Part shown: one piece after another, positions 56,428-64,000 of the stretch
How the letters are laid out: the number at the start of each line of letters is the position of its first letter
Position numbering within the stretch: the first letter of the stretch is position 1
Source of the DNA: an uncultured Collinsella sp.
GTDB taxonomy: Bacteria; Actinomycetota; Coriobacteriia; Coriobacteriales; Coriobacteriaceae
Direction: 5' to 3'
Length of the DNA stretch: 64,000 nucleotides
Assembly (NCBI GenBank): GCA_902496455.1
Contig: CABVAY010000002.1
Coordinates: 1-64,000, forward strand
Made by a program: the position numbers and the translations under genes
The notes under the pieces: generated by a model
The model's input: only the letters and a program-made list of their open reading frames with translations
The model's database searches: none
What the model was told of the DNA's origin: nothing

Positions 56428-57615
56428 ATGACCGAGCTCCAAGAACTCCGTCGCTATCGCCGCGATCTCCATCGCATTCCGGAGCTCGATTTCGATCTTC
56501 CGCAAACCATTGCCTATATCGAGGGCGCGCTGGCACCGCTCGCTTGCGAGGTGACCCATCCGTGCCCCAGCTGCGTCTGTGCTTTCTTCGACGCTGGCAC
56601 GGGCGCCGCGCATGCCACGGCGATTCGCGCCGATATGGATGCGCTGCCCATCGCAGAGGCGACAGGTGTGGCCTTTGCCTCGACGCATTCCGGAAAGATG
56701 CACGCTTGCGGACATGATGGGCACATGGCCATGGCACTTGCGGCGGCAACCTTTGTCGATCGCACGATTCGTGAGCAGCCGGGTGCCATCAAGCGCAGCG
56801 TGCTCTTTGTGTTCCAGCCTGCCGAGGAGACGACCGGTGGTGCCAAGACAGTTTGTGAGAGCGGGGTGTTTGAGCGCTACGGGGTCGACCGCATTTTTGG
56901 CTTTCACGTGTGGCCCGATCTGCCTGCCGACACGTTGGCGAGCTGTTCCGGCCCACTGCTGGCGCGTTCGAGCGAGACGCATATCCATATTCGCGGTACG
57001 AGTATCCATATTGCTAAGACCTATGGTGTGCCGGTCGAGGAGTCGCACGATGCCGCGTTGGCGGCAGCGAAGTTTCTGGTTGCCGAGCGCGAGCTGATGG
57101 ACGAGCTGGGCACCGACGAGCCCTGTATCGGCAAGTTTGGTCTGTTGCAGGCCGGTACGGTCTGCAACGCGGTGGCGGGGGAGGCCCATGTTGCCGGCAG
57201 CCTGCGTGTGTTTACGGACGACATGTTCGACCGGGCACGCGAGGGCGTGCGCCGCGTGCTTGATGAGGCATGCGCTGCAACGGGCTGCACGTACGATCTC
57301 GACTTTGCCAAGGGCTATCCGCCGGTCGACAACGACCCCGAGCTATTTGCCAATGTCGCGCTTGCCTTGCCTGAGCTGCAGCTCGTGGATGAGCCTTTGC
57401 TGATTGCCGAGGACTTCGCCTTTTACCAGCGCCATCTGCCGGGCGTGTTCTTCTTGCTGGGCACGGGTGTGCCAGAGGGGCAAGAAAACCCGATTGACGC
57501 TGATGGCTGCCCAGCCTATGCGATGAGCGCTCTTCACACTGATACCATGCTCTTTGACGAGGAAATCCTGCTCAAAGGCCTCGATGTCTACAAACGATTG
57601 CTTAACTTGGAGTGA
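56428..57615 (+). CDS. M20-family amidohydrolase, probable N-acetyldiaminopimelate deacetylase
   Basis: 395 aa. Metal-binding HACGHDGHMAMAL and EETTGGAKTV, AIRADMDALPIAEATG, then LIAEDFAFYQRHLPGVFFLLGTG and ALHTDTMLFDEEIL are typical of the IAA-amino-acid hydrolase/hippurate hydrolase group that includes DapL (YkuR). Being divergent from the lysA-dapA-dapB-dapH operon, and with DapH making an acetyl intermediate, the deacetylase role is the natural inference; a general aminoacylase is the alternative. CGAAGGGA precedes the ATG. A small membrane protein gene overlaps its stop. Confidence 0.87.
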   Translation: MTELQELRRYRRDLHRIPELDFDLPQTIAYIEGALAPLACEVTHPCPSCVCAFFDAGTGAAHATAIRADMDALPIAEATGVAFASTHSGKMHACGHDGHMAMALAAATFVDRTIREQPGAIKRSVLFVFQPAEETTGGAKTVCESGVFERYGVDRIFGFHVWPDLPADTLASCSGPLLARSSETHIHIRGTSIHIAKTYGVPVEESHDAALAAAKFLVAERELMDELGTDEPCIGKFGLLQAGTVCNAVAGEAHVAGSLRVFTDDMFDRAREGVRRVLDEACAATGCTYDLDFAKGYPPVDNDPELFANVALALPELQLVDEPLLIAEDFAFYQRHLPGVFFLLGTGVPEGQENPIDADGCPAYAMSALHTDTMLFDEEILLKGLDVYKRLLNLE

Positions 57616-57617
57616 TG

Positions 57618-57794
57618 ATGAAGCGCCGACAGACTGCCGTGTATAGTCCTGGTGGGTGCGGGTGCGGCTTGCTGCTGCTCCCGGTTATTGCTGTGAGCAT
57701 TGGCGTGATGTTTGCGCTTGCTGGACTGGCCGCAGCGGCACTTGTGCTGTTGATGATCAGTGCCTTTACCGGGGAATCCGTCACGGTGGGGTAG
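57618..57794 (+). CDS. Small membrane protein, glycine/cysteine-rich start
   Basis: 58 aa: KRRQTAVYSPGGCGCG, then one long hydrophobic region (LLLLPVIAVSIGVMFALAGLAAAALVLLMISAF) possibly two helices. Starts 3 bases past the stop of the M20 gene, with TTGGAG before it; ATG at 57615 is an equal choice. No family known. Coupled to the deacetylase gene, followed by a bidirectional terminator. Confidence 0.55.
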   Translation: MKRRQTAVYSPGGCGCGLLLLPVIAVSIGVMFALAGLAAAALVLLMISAFTGESVTVG

Positions 57795-57823
57795 GTTTCG
57801 ACGAGCCTCTTGAGGATGAAACG

Positions 57824-57868
57824 AAAAAGGGGTCGGATGGGCGCTTTGCCCATCCGACCCCTTTCGCA
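57824..57868. terminator. Bidirectional terminator
   Basis: AAAGGGGTCGGATGGGC / GCCCATCCGACCCCTTT (17 bp) with T/A-rich tails on both sides, between the small membrane protein gene and the convergent MFS gene. Confidence 0.93.
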
Positions 57869-57887
57869 CGGTAGTTAATTCGGTCTC

Positions 57888-59207
57888 CTACTTTGCTGCC
57901 TCGCGGCGAGCGACCTCGTCGATCAAGATGGCATCGCCGTGCTTGGCGGCGGCAATGCTCGCGGCCATAATCATGCCCATTGCCGTGATGTAGGCGAAGA
58001 GCATCGACGGCGCCACGTCCATAACGATGCCGGAGAGAATCGGTGTCGCCACCTGAGCCGCCATGCTCACGGTGTAGTAGTAACCGGAGTAGCGGCCCAC
58101 GCTTTGGGAGCTGCAGCACTCCAGAATCATCGTGTACACGCACAGGTCCACGCCGCCCAACGCGACGCCCATCAACAAAAAGACGCCGTACAACACGGGT
58201 GAGAAGCCGGGTGCCAGCCAAAGAAGCGCGGGGCACAAAACCATGATGACGGCGGTGCCCAGGGCGACCTTTTTGCGGCCGATTTTGAGTGAAAGATTTG
58301 CCAAGGGTACGTAGCTTAGCAGCGCGCCTGCAATCGTCACGATATTGATGATGGCGTAGGAACCGCCCTCCATGCCGTAGAACATATCGGCATAACGGCT
58401 GATATTGGTGGTCATGGCGTTATAGCTCATGTAGTAGAAAAACGTTGCAGCGAGCAGCATGATGATGGAGCGGCGTACGCCGGCGTCTGCAACGCGATCT
58501 TTACCGCCGGCCTCGGGGGAGTCATCTTTGTCAATCTGATCCTCGTCGATGCCCATTGACAGCGATTTCTCGCGCATCTTTTCGACGAGGGCGGGCTCAC
58601 GGACAAAGATGCCATAGACAACGGCCGACACGAGGATAAAGGCGGCCTGCAAGATAAAGAGCGGAAGATAATCGGGTTTGTGGGCCTTGGGAACCATGAC
58701 CGAGATGGCGACGAGCATAAGGCCCGTCCCCGCATAGCCGACGATCTTTTCGATCGAGTCCGCCTTGGTTCGCAGTGGGCGAGGCGTAATATCGGCCACG
58801 ATGGCAACCGTCATGGTGCGATAGGCGCATATTGCCAATAGCGTGAGGATAATCGCGCCGATGAGCAGAGGCAGGCTGCCCATGTTGTTGGCGATCGCGA
58901 TGAGCGGGACGGAGAGCATTGCCACCGCGGAGCCGCCCAAGATAAAGGGCGTTCGGCGCCCGAGTTTGCTTGTGCAGCGGTCCGAGAGGATGCCAAAGAG
59001 CGGAAGCAGGAACAGGCCAAAGACATTATCGATGGCCATGATCGCGCCGGTGAGCGAGTTGGATAGGCCAAAGGTCCCCGTGAGCATCTTAGGAACGATG
59101 CCGTCGTAGACCTGCCAAAAGCTGATCATGCCCATAAAGGGTAGGGAGGCGAGGGCAACGGCCTTGGTGTCGAGCCGGGCCGCCCGCTTAAGATTTGGTT
59201 GGGTCAT
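57888..59207 (-). CDS. MFS transporter (GPH/SLC45-like)
   Basis: 439-aa carrier with 12 predicted helices. GILSDRCTSKLGRRTPFILGG is the loop 2-3 motif of the MFS/GPH superfamily, NISRYADMFYG and GRKKVALGTAVIMVLCPALLWL follow. A long charged central loop (residues 205-245, KMREKSLSMGIDEDQIDKDDSPEAGGKDRVADAG) separates the two halves. It is the last gene of a minus-strand operon with an M20 peptidase, aconitase X and a flavin reductase, so the substrate is probably the compound that operon breaks down, e.g. a modified amino acid or small peptide. Confidence 0.88.
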   Translation of the reverse strand: MTQPNLKRAARLDTKAVALASLPFMGMISFWQVYDGIVPKMLTGTFGLSNSLTGAIMAIDNVFGLFLLPLFGILSDRCTSKLGRRTPFILGGSAVAMLSVPLIAIANNMGSLPLLIGAIILTLLAICAYRTMTVAIVADITPRPLRTKADSIEKIVGYAGTGLMLVAISVMVPKAHKPDYLPLFILQAAFILVSAVVYGIFVREPALVEKMREKSLSMGIDEDQIDKDDSPEAGGKDRVADAGVRRSIIMLLAATFFYYMSYNAMTTNISRYADMFYGMEGGSYAIINIVTIAGALLSYVPLANLSLKIGRKKVALGTAVIMVLCPALLWLAPGFSPVLYGVFLLMGVALGGVDLCVYTMILECCSSQSVGRYSGYYYTVSMAAQVATPILSGIVMDVAPSMLFAYITAMGMIMAASIAAAKHGDAILIDEVARREAAK

Positions 59208-59260
59208 GCTGGTTCTCCTGGTCGGTAAAAGCGGGGAGGGGCGCTATCGGCCCTCCCGTC

Positions 59261-60682
59261 CTACAGTTGTTCAAGGTTGGCGAGAAACGCCACATAGAAT
59301 TCGACGCCGCGTTTGTAGACATCGACACCGATGCGTTCGTTGGCGGCATGGATGAGCTTGCGCGCCTCGCCCGAGTAGATAAAGCCGCAGAAGCGGTAGA
59401 CGCGATCGCAGATCTCGTTGAACTCGCGCGAGTCGGTGCAGGAGTTCTGCACGTAGGGAGCAAAGCCGGCCTCGGGATAGACACCCGACACGCAGCGATG
59501 GATGTAGTTGAAGGCGGCATCGTCTTCGTAAGGCGAGATAGGTGCGGGTTCGGTGTAGGGGATCGCCTCGTTGATTTCGACGGTGACGTGATCGGGGCTT
59601 ACGCCCGAGGCGCGGCACTGCTGAGCGGCGAGCTTGCGAGCGCGCTCAACGGCATCGGCGATGGTCTCGAACGGAGCGATGCGCACGTTGAAATTGGCGC
59701 GAGCGACTGGTGGCAGCACGTTGTGCGCGTTGGAGCCTTCGAGCTGCGTGAGCGCATAGGTTGTGCGCAGCATGGCCGAGGTCTCGGGGCTGGCGGCCAT
59801 AATCTTGGTAACCGCGGGGCGTGTGAGCCAGAGGTTGCCAAAGATTGTCTGAAACGTCGCGCTGCTGCGGGCACCCAGCTCGGTCAGTGTGGCCTCGACG
59901 GCAGGCGTAAGCTGCGGCTTGCCGGGGTTGGCAGAGATGGTCTCGCATACACGGCAGAGAAGACGGCAGGCATCGTTTGCCGCTGGCGTAGAAGCGTGGC
60001 CGCCGTCGGCGCGCGCCGTGACGGTAAGGTCGACATGGCCCTTCTCGGACACGCCTACCATGGCAACGGGTTCGGTGACACCGAGCGGTGCATCGGTTGC
60101 CACGGCGCCGCCCTCATCGAGCACCATATAGGGATGGATGTTATGCTCGCGAAGCCACTGCACTGCATGGGTTGCAGTAGGCGCGGCGATTTCCTCGCCA
60201 TCGCTCGAGAAGAACCAGACATCGCGCGGGGGAACGAAGCCCTGATCGATTAGGTGCTCGGCGGCCTCGAAGAAAGCCGAGACGATGCACTTGGTGTCGA
60301 GTGATCCGCGTGCCCAGATCTCGCCGTCGAAAATCTCGGCTCCAAAGGGATCGTGTTCCCAGCCCTGGCCCTCGACGGGCACGACGTCCTGATGCGCCAT
60401 CATGACGATGGGGTCCAAGGCGGAATCGGCGCCAGGCCAACGCAGGAGCATGCCAAAGTCGTCGATGCGTGTGAGCTCGGCGACTTTAAAGAAATGCGGA
60501 TAAAGTCGCTGAAGCGTGGGAATCCACTGGCTGAAGGGCTCATCGTCGCGCTCGGCGATGTTCTCACGCGAAACGGTGGGGATGCGCAGCAATTCGCAAA
60601 AGCGCTCGACGGCTACCTCGTCTGCCTTGTAGGTGTCTGCATCAAGAGGCGCGCCCTGTGCGACCGATACCGATGCTCCCAT
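59261..60682 (-). CDS. M20-family peptidase (carboxypeptidase PM20D1-like)
   Basis: 473 aa. MMAHQDVVPVEGQGWEHDPFGAEIFDGEIWARGSLDTK has the first His and the bridging Asp, FFSSDGEE has the catalytic Glu pair, and SGEARKLIHAANERI the C-terminal His. NSCTDSREFN holds a further Asp/Ser. Such enzymes hydrolyse dipeptides or N-acyl amino acids. Start at 60682, with AAAGGAGTCCC upstream, 110 bases after the aconitase X small subunit gene. In this operon it may release the amino acid that aconitase X then dehydrates. Confidence 0.9.
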   Translation of the reverse strand: MGASVSVAQGAPLDADTYKADEVAVERFCELLRIPTVSRENIAERDDEPFSQWIPTLQRLYPHFFKVAELTRIDDFGMLLRWPGADSALDPIVMMAHQDVVPVEGQGWEHDPFGAEIFDGEIWARGSLDTKCIVSAFFEAAEHLIDQGFVPPRDVWFFSSDGEEIAAPTATHAVQWLREHNIHPYMVLDEGGAVATDAPLGVTEPVAMVGVSEKGHVDLTVTARADGGHASTPAANDACRLLCRVCETISANPGKPQLTPAVEATLTELGARSSATFQTIFGNLWLTRPAVTKIMAASPETSAMLRTTYALTQLEGSNAHNVLPPVARANFNVRIAPFETIADAVERARKLAAQQCRASGVSPDHVTVEINEAIPYTEPAPISPYEDDAAFNYIHRCVSGVYPEAGFAPYVQNSCTDSREFNEICDRVYRFCGFIYSGEARKLIHAANERIGVDVYKRGVEFYVAFLANLEQL

Positions 60683-60792
60683 GGTGGGACTCCTTTCGTG
60701 TTGTATATCGAATACGTCAAGATTATCGCCCGCACCGCGTGTGGGAAACGGCGAAACACGTTGTTCATCTGCGGGCGGCGGGTCGGATAGCC

Positions 60793-61236
60793 TTAGCCGA
60801 CGATGACCGTGCCGTCTTCGCCCACGGTGATGGCGTCTCCCGTCGACACGGCATCGAGAAACTCATCGCCCAGGTTGTCAATGGTGGGCATGGGGGTGTC
60901 GGTCCATACACCCGAGAGGATCGCGCCAGCGGCGGCAAGGCTGTCAATGGGTTTGGAAAACAGCAGGCATGCGGGTTGGCGCCCCATTTTGGTGGCGCAG
61001 AAGAGCACCATGCCGCCCGTGGTGGAGCCGATGGTCTGCGGAAGGCACAAGGCACATCCCGCCAAAGGTTTGCCGTACAAGTCGGGATTGTTTTGGTCGG
61101 AACACGTGGCCTTTTTGTCGCCAAACATCAGTGCCTTCTGAAACGATGCGAGTGTGTTGAGCCCTCCGTGAGAGACAAGTGCCTTGGCGTGGGCAGTTCC
61201 GGGGACAACGACGCGGCCGTGAAAGATTTTCTTCAT
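60793..61236 (-). CDS. Aconitase X small subunit (swivelling domain)
   Basis: 147 aa. IFHGRVVVPGTAHAKALVSHGGLNTLASF, then LPQTIGSTTGGMVLFCATKMGRQPACLLFSKPID and GEDGTVIVG are typical of the DUF126 swivelling domain that closes over the aconitase X active site. It starts 15 bases after the large-subunit stop, so the two are coupled. Bacterial two-subunit AcnX enzymes include cis-3-hydroxy-L-proline dehydratase. Confidence 0.9.
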   Translation of the reverse strand: MKKIFHGRVVVPGTAHAKALVSHGGLNTLASFQKALMFGDKKATCSDQNNPDLYGKPLAGCALCLPQTIGSTTGGMVLFCATKMGRQPACLLFSKPIDSLAAAGAILSGVWTDTPMPTIDNLGDEFLDAVSTGDAITVGEDGTVIVG

Positions 61237-61250
61237 GAGGAGTCGCCTTC

Positions 61251-62528
61251 CTATTTGATTGGTTTTCCGGTGGTGACGTAGGCGAGCACCTCGTCGTCGG
61301 TGTAGTAGCGCGATGCCGAGTACGTACGCAACTTGTTGGAGTTGGTGATGATGGGCATGCTGCCGCACAGCGGGTTGTTGGTGTACATAAGCGGGCAGAT
61401 GCTCGAGACGACGGCGCCGGTAGTCGAGAGGCGCCTGTATGCCGCAGTCTTGCGGAAGGCGTCTGCCACGGATGGGGCGGCGGTCAGTACGGTGGGTACT
61501 TGTACGCGGCAGTTGCCGGAGGCACTCAACCCATCGCAGATGGCGTCTGCCCAGTGGGCGAGTTGTGCAGACGAGAGGTGGGGGCAGCCGATGAAGGCCA
61601 GCTTGGGGCGCGCGTCCGGGTTCTTCCACATAACGGGGTAGCTCGAGCGGATGCGTTCCAGCTCGGCGTCGTCAATGCGATAGATTTGGGCGTCTGGTGC
61701 TATGAGTTGTTCGCCTTGTTCGACGGCCTCGGGCGTGATGCCGTCCACGTGGTAGAGCCCGACAGCGCCGTTCGATGCGCTGGCAGCGCCCATGTCCTTA
61801 AGGTAGTCCTGCGTGCCGGGTGTGAGTTCGCGGCCAAGCCAGCGGTCGAGGCCTTTAATGTAAGGGACGTCTTCCATCACCTTCATGCCAATGGCGCTGC
61901 CAAGCACTTGCGCTTCGGGCTTGCGCTTACAGTCGACTTCGATGATCCAGGTCGCCTTGCGGCCCTCATCGGTGAGCAGGCCGAATTCCGGGACAAAGCC
62001 GGCAATTGAGCCGAACATCTCGATGATGCCGGAGTTGCGATTGCAGCGAGCGCCCAACACGGAGTTGGCAAAGACCACGGCGCTGCTTTCTGCCCAGCTT
62101 AGGATGTCGCCGCGCCGAGGTCGATTGCCAACCTCGGGCTGGTAGCAGGTGCAGGTGAAAGCATCGCTGTCCAACAGGCCCATGCTGCGCAGCTGTGCCT
62201 CATAATCGTCTTGTTTGGAATACATAATCTTGAACAGCAGCTTTTGCAGCGGGTTGGCCGGGACAGCGGGGTCGAGGGGTCTCGGGTCGACCGAGAATGA
62301 CTGACCGGACAGGGCGCCGTCTTTCAGCAGTTCATCCATAAGGTCATAGACTGGACCGAGCATGGAGAGGCCAAAACTTGTGACAAGATGACCGTTTGCG
62401 CCGGTCACGGGAACCATGCGCTCGGCGCCAAAGCATTCGCCGTACATAACGAGGGTCTTGACCACTTTGGCCATGGCGGGGCCCTTGGCGCCGTCGAGCA
62501 GGGCTTGTTGTTGGGAAGTCAGGTTCAT
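61251..62528 (-). CDS. Aconitase X large (catalytic) subunit
   Basis: 425 aa, DUF521 family. FTCTCYQPEVGNRPRRGDILSWAESSAVVFANSVLGARCNRNSG is the diagnostic segment with the Fe-S or metal-binding Cys and the conserved ANSVLGARxNR. IGCPHLSSAQLAHWAD (CPH) and SSICPLMYTNNPLCGSMPIITNSNKLRTYS follow. Family reactions are dehydrations: cis-3-hydroxy-L-proline in bacteria, mevalonate 5-phosphate in archaea. With the flavin reductase, peptidase and carrier around it, a hydroxyproline or similar hydroxy amino acid is the best guess. Confidence 0.92.
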   Translation of the reverse strand: MNLTSQQQALLDGAKGPAMAKVVKTLVMYGECFGAERMVPVTGANGHLVTSFGLSMLGPVYDLMDELLKDGALSGQSFSVDPRPLDPAVPANPLQKLLFKIMYSKQDDYEAQLRSMGLLDSDAFTCTCYQPEVGNRPRRGDILSWAESSAVVFANSVLGARCNRNSGIIEMFGSIAGFVPEFGLLTDEGRKATWIIEVDCKRKPEAQVLGSAIGMKVMEDVPYIKGLDRWLGRELTPGTQDYLKDMGAASASNGAVGLYHVDGITPEAVEQGEQLIAPDAQIYRIDDAELERIRSSYPVMWKNPDARPKLAFIGCPHLSSAQLAHWADAICDGLSASGNCRVQVPTVLTAAPSVADAFRKTAAYRRLSTTGAVVSSICPLMYTNNPLCGSMPIITNSNKLRTYSASRYYTDDEVLAYVTTGKPIK

Positions 62529-62549
62529 CTGTGAGCCTATCCTTTCGTG

Positions 62550-64000
62550 TTAGATATTGGTGCCGAGTCGGTATGCCGCGCGGACCGCTTCGAGCACACG
62601 GCCGGGTGCAAACCCATCGCCGATGTTATGCAGCTCGTTTGCGGCGTGCGTCTGCTCCAGTTTGTAGAACAGTGCGTCGTCGGGGTGTCCGCCGCAGGCA
62701 ATGATTACCAGGTCGCAGGTTAGCTCGAGCGGCTTCCAGTCGTTGCCGATTTTGGGTGCAAGCGGGTTTTCGACGTTCTCGGGCAAGACCGGTGACCACG
62801 AGACGTAGGGGTCGGGAACGTTTTTGTGGCAGTTGCGACTCAAGTGGAGGCGCGCGTACCTCGATGGGGCTCCAGACTCGCGCTTGCCGCCGACCTCCGC
62901 GCGCTCGACGCGTGTCATATTGAAGAGCCGCACATTACGTCCCCTGAGCGTATGGAGTAGGTGGCCGCGATTTGCCGTGCAGGCGCCCTGCATCATGTGA
63001 GGCAGCATTTCAATTACGCTGACCTGCGGTATGCCGTGTTCGACGGTGAGCCATTGGGCAACCTCGCAGCCCACGGCCCCTCCGCCAATGATGGCGACGG
63101 TTTTGGCGTTGCCAAGCAGCGCGGGTTGGCGCAGTAGCTGCGTTGCCTGCACGGCATGGCCCGATGCTGCAAGCTCCGTAAGGCCGGGGATGGGCGGTAT
63201 CGCATTGGAAGTGCCTGTCGCACACACGATTGCGTCGAAGCCTGCTTTTGCAAGATCTTCGGCGCGTGCTGCCCGTCCAAGCTCGAGTGCCAGCTTCCCG
63301 TTGGGTTTTTCTGCCTGCTCGCGCACCTGTCGAACAAGATAGGAGCGGTAATTATCGAGGTCGAACTTGATCCGGGCGGCGCTGGCGGAGAGGAGTTTTC
63401 CTCCAAGTCCATCTTCGGCGTCGATGAGCTTTACGTCGTGGCCACGACGTGCAGCGATTAGCGCGCAGACCATCCCGGCGGGCCCGGCTCCTACCACCGC
63501 TATGCGTTTGGATTCTATGGCGGGAGCGGGTGTCTGGGGCATGAGGTATTCAAAGCTGCAGCGTGGATTGACAGCGCACTGCGGATGGCCCCCTTCGACA
63601 AACTCGTTGAGGCATCCTTCCTGGCATCCGATGCAGGGGCGAATATCTGCCACGCGACCGGCGTACGCCTTGTTGGGCCACTCGGGATCCGCAAGCAGCG
63701 GGCGTCCGAGCATGATCATATCGGCGTCGCCATTGCGAAGGGCGCGTTCGGCAATGTCGGGGTAGCCCAACTTACCCACCGCGACAACGGGTACGGGAAG
63801 GCCGGCATTGGAGCGGATATTGTCGGCGGCAAAGCGCTCCCGAACGGCGCGCGCCACGGGAACGAAGCAGCCTGCGGGCATGCTCGCAGGCGGGTGGGGC
63901 ATCCACCAGTTGTCGTAGCAACCCAGGTCGACGTCAAAGATATCTACTCCTGCCGTCACGAGCTCTTCCATATAGCACAGGGTCTGTTCGACCGTGCGGC
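62550..64000 (-). CDS. FMN/Fe-S/FAD enoate reductase-type oxidoreductase, partial (5' end outside window)
   Basis: C-terminal 483 aa; the frame is open to the window edge, so the N-terminal barrel is cut. Visible are the end of the old-yellow-enzyme barrel (ADMIMLGRPLLADPEWPNKAYAG), the 4Fe-4S site CIGCQEGCLNEFVEGGHPQCAVNP, and an FAD/NAD(P) domain with IAVVGAGPAGMVCALIAARRGHDVKLIDAEDGLGGKL and VAIIGGGAVGCEVAQWL. Relatives (BaiCD/BaiH, 2,4-dienoyl-CoA and enoate reductases) reduce conjugated double bonds. The gene is first in the operon as seen, 21 bases before the aconitase X large subunit, and its substrate should be the product of a dehydration. Confidence 0.92.
   Translation of the reverse strand, partial: RTVEQTLCYMEELVTAGVDIFDVDLGCYDNWWMPHPPASMPAGCFVPVARAVRERFAADNIRSNAGLPVPVVAVGKLGYPDIAERALRNGDADMIMLGRPLLADPEWPNKAYAGRVADIRPCIGCQEGCLNEFVEGGHPQCAVNPRCSFEYLMPQTPAPAIESKRIAVVGAGPAGMVCALIAARRGHDVKLIDAEDGLGGKLLSASAARIKFDLDNYRSYLVRQVREQAEKPNGKLALELGRAARAEDLAKAGFDAIVCATGTSNAIPPIPGLTELAASGHAVQATQLLRQPALLGNAKTVAIIGGGAVGCEVAQWLTVEHGIPQVSVIEMLPHMMQGACTANRGHLLHTLRGRNVRLFNMTRVERAEVGGKRESGAPSRYARLHLSRNCHKNVPDPYVSWSPVLPENVENPLAPKIGNDWKPLELTCDLVIIACGGHPDDALFYKLEQTHAANELHNIGDGFAPGRVLEAVRAAYRLGTNI

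Overview
The window looks like a chromosomal segment of a gut-type high-GC actinobacterium of the class Coriobacteriia, most likely Collinsella or a close relative. This is an inference from GC-rich third codon positions, consistently GGAGG-type ribosome binding sites, a fructoselysine operon, a DUF3793/flavodoxin pair and a fermentative gene set (L-lactate dehydrogenase, glucose-6-phosphate isomerase). No rRNA or tRNA gene is present to confirm it, and I saw no CRISPR array, transposase, integrase or prophage structural gene.

Layout. 1-6.6 kb: peptidase M19, SlyD-like FKBP followed by a UreE-like nickel chaperone, a HAD phosphatase, then a minus-strand run (rnhA, Gfo/Idh oxidoreductase, acylphosphatase, Fur/PerR regulator) and a LysR regulator divergent from metY. 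6.6-17.8 kb: metY with a Cys/Met leader peptide, a secreted protein, ketopantoate reductase, an Fe-S aldo/keto reductase, a second Gfo/Idh oxidoreductase and endonuclease IV separated by two related palindromic repeats, and a polar amino-acid ABC transporter. 17.8-25 kb: flavodoxin, DUF3793 and a membrane-tethered HMA protein with a CsoR-like operator; an SOS-controlled Y-family polymerase with YolD; PAP2 phosphatase; a truncated iron-alcohol-dehydrogenase-like protein; pgi. 25-28.7 kb: an unusual three-gene minus-strand cassette (unknown protein, ClpP-like protease, VirD4/TraG-like ATPase without membrane segments) and a gene-poor stretch.

28.6-41.2 kb: deoC, two HAD phosphatases, a GntR-controlled operon for Amadori compounds (YfcC-type carrier, amidohydrolase, FrlC-, FrlB- and FrlD-like enzymes), a MITE-like element with 31-bp inverted repeats, tatD, tcdA, a candidate small RNA and an SdpR/SdpI pair. 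41.3-52.2 kb: ettA, two low-complexity proteins, nadE, a DapL-type aminotransferase, ldh, a nucleoid-associated protein and a RelE-type toxin-antitoxin module. 52.2-57.8 kb: lysine/diaminopimelate biosynthesis by the acetylase route (dapH, dapB, a frameshifted dapA, lysA) under a lysine riboswitch, with a divergent M20 deacetylase. 57.8-64 kb: a catabolic operon of an MFS carrier, M20 peptidase, two-subunit aconitase X and a partial flavin/Fe-S reductase.

The Frl enzymes should convert fructoselysine to lysine and glucose 6-phosphate, which pgi can feed into glycolysis, while lysine biosynthesis is governed by the riboswitch. The most unusual locus is the ClpP-like/VirD4-like cassette at 25.0-27.9 kb, which has no conjugation genes around it. 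Also notable are the metY leader, the paired covarying palindromes, the MITE-like element and the in-frame lysA-dapA junction combined with a one-base lesion in dapA.
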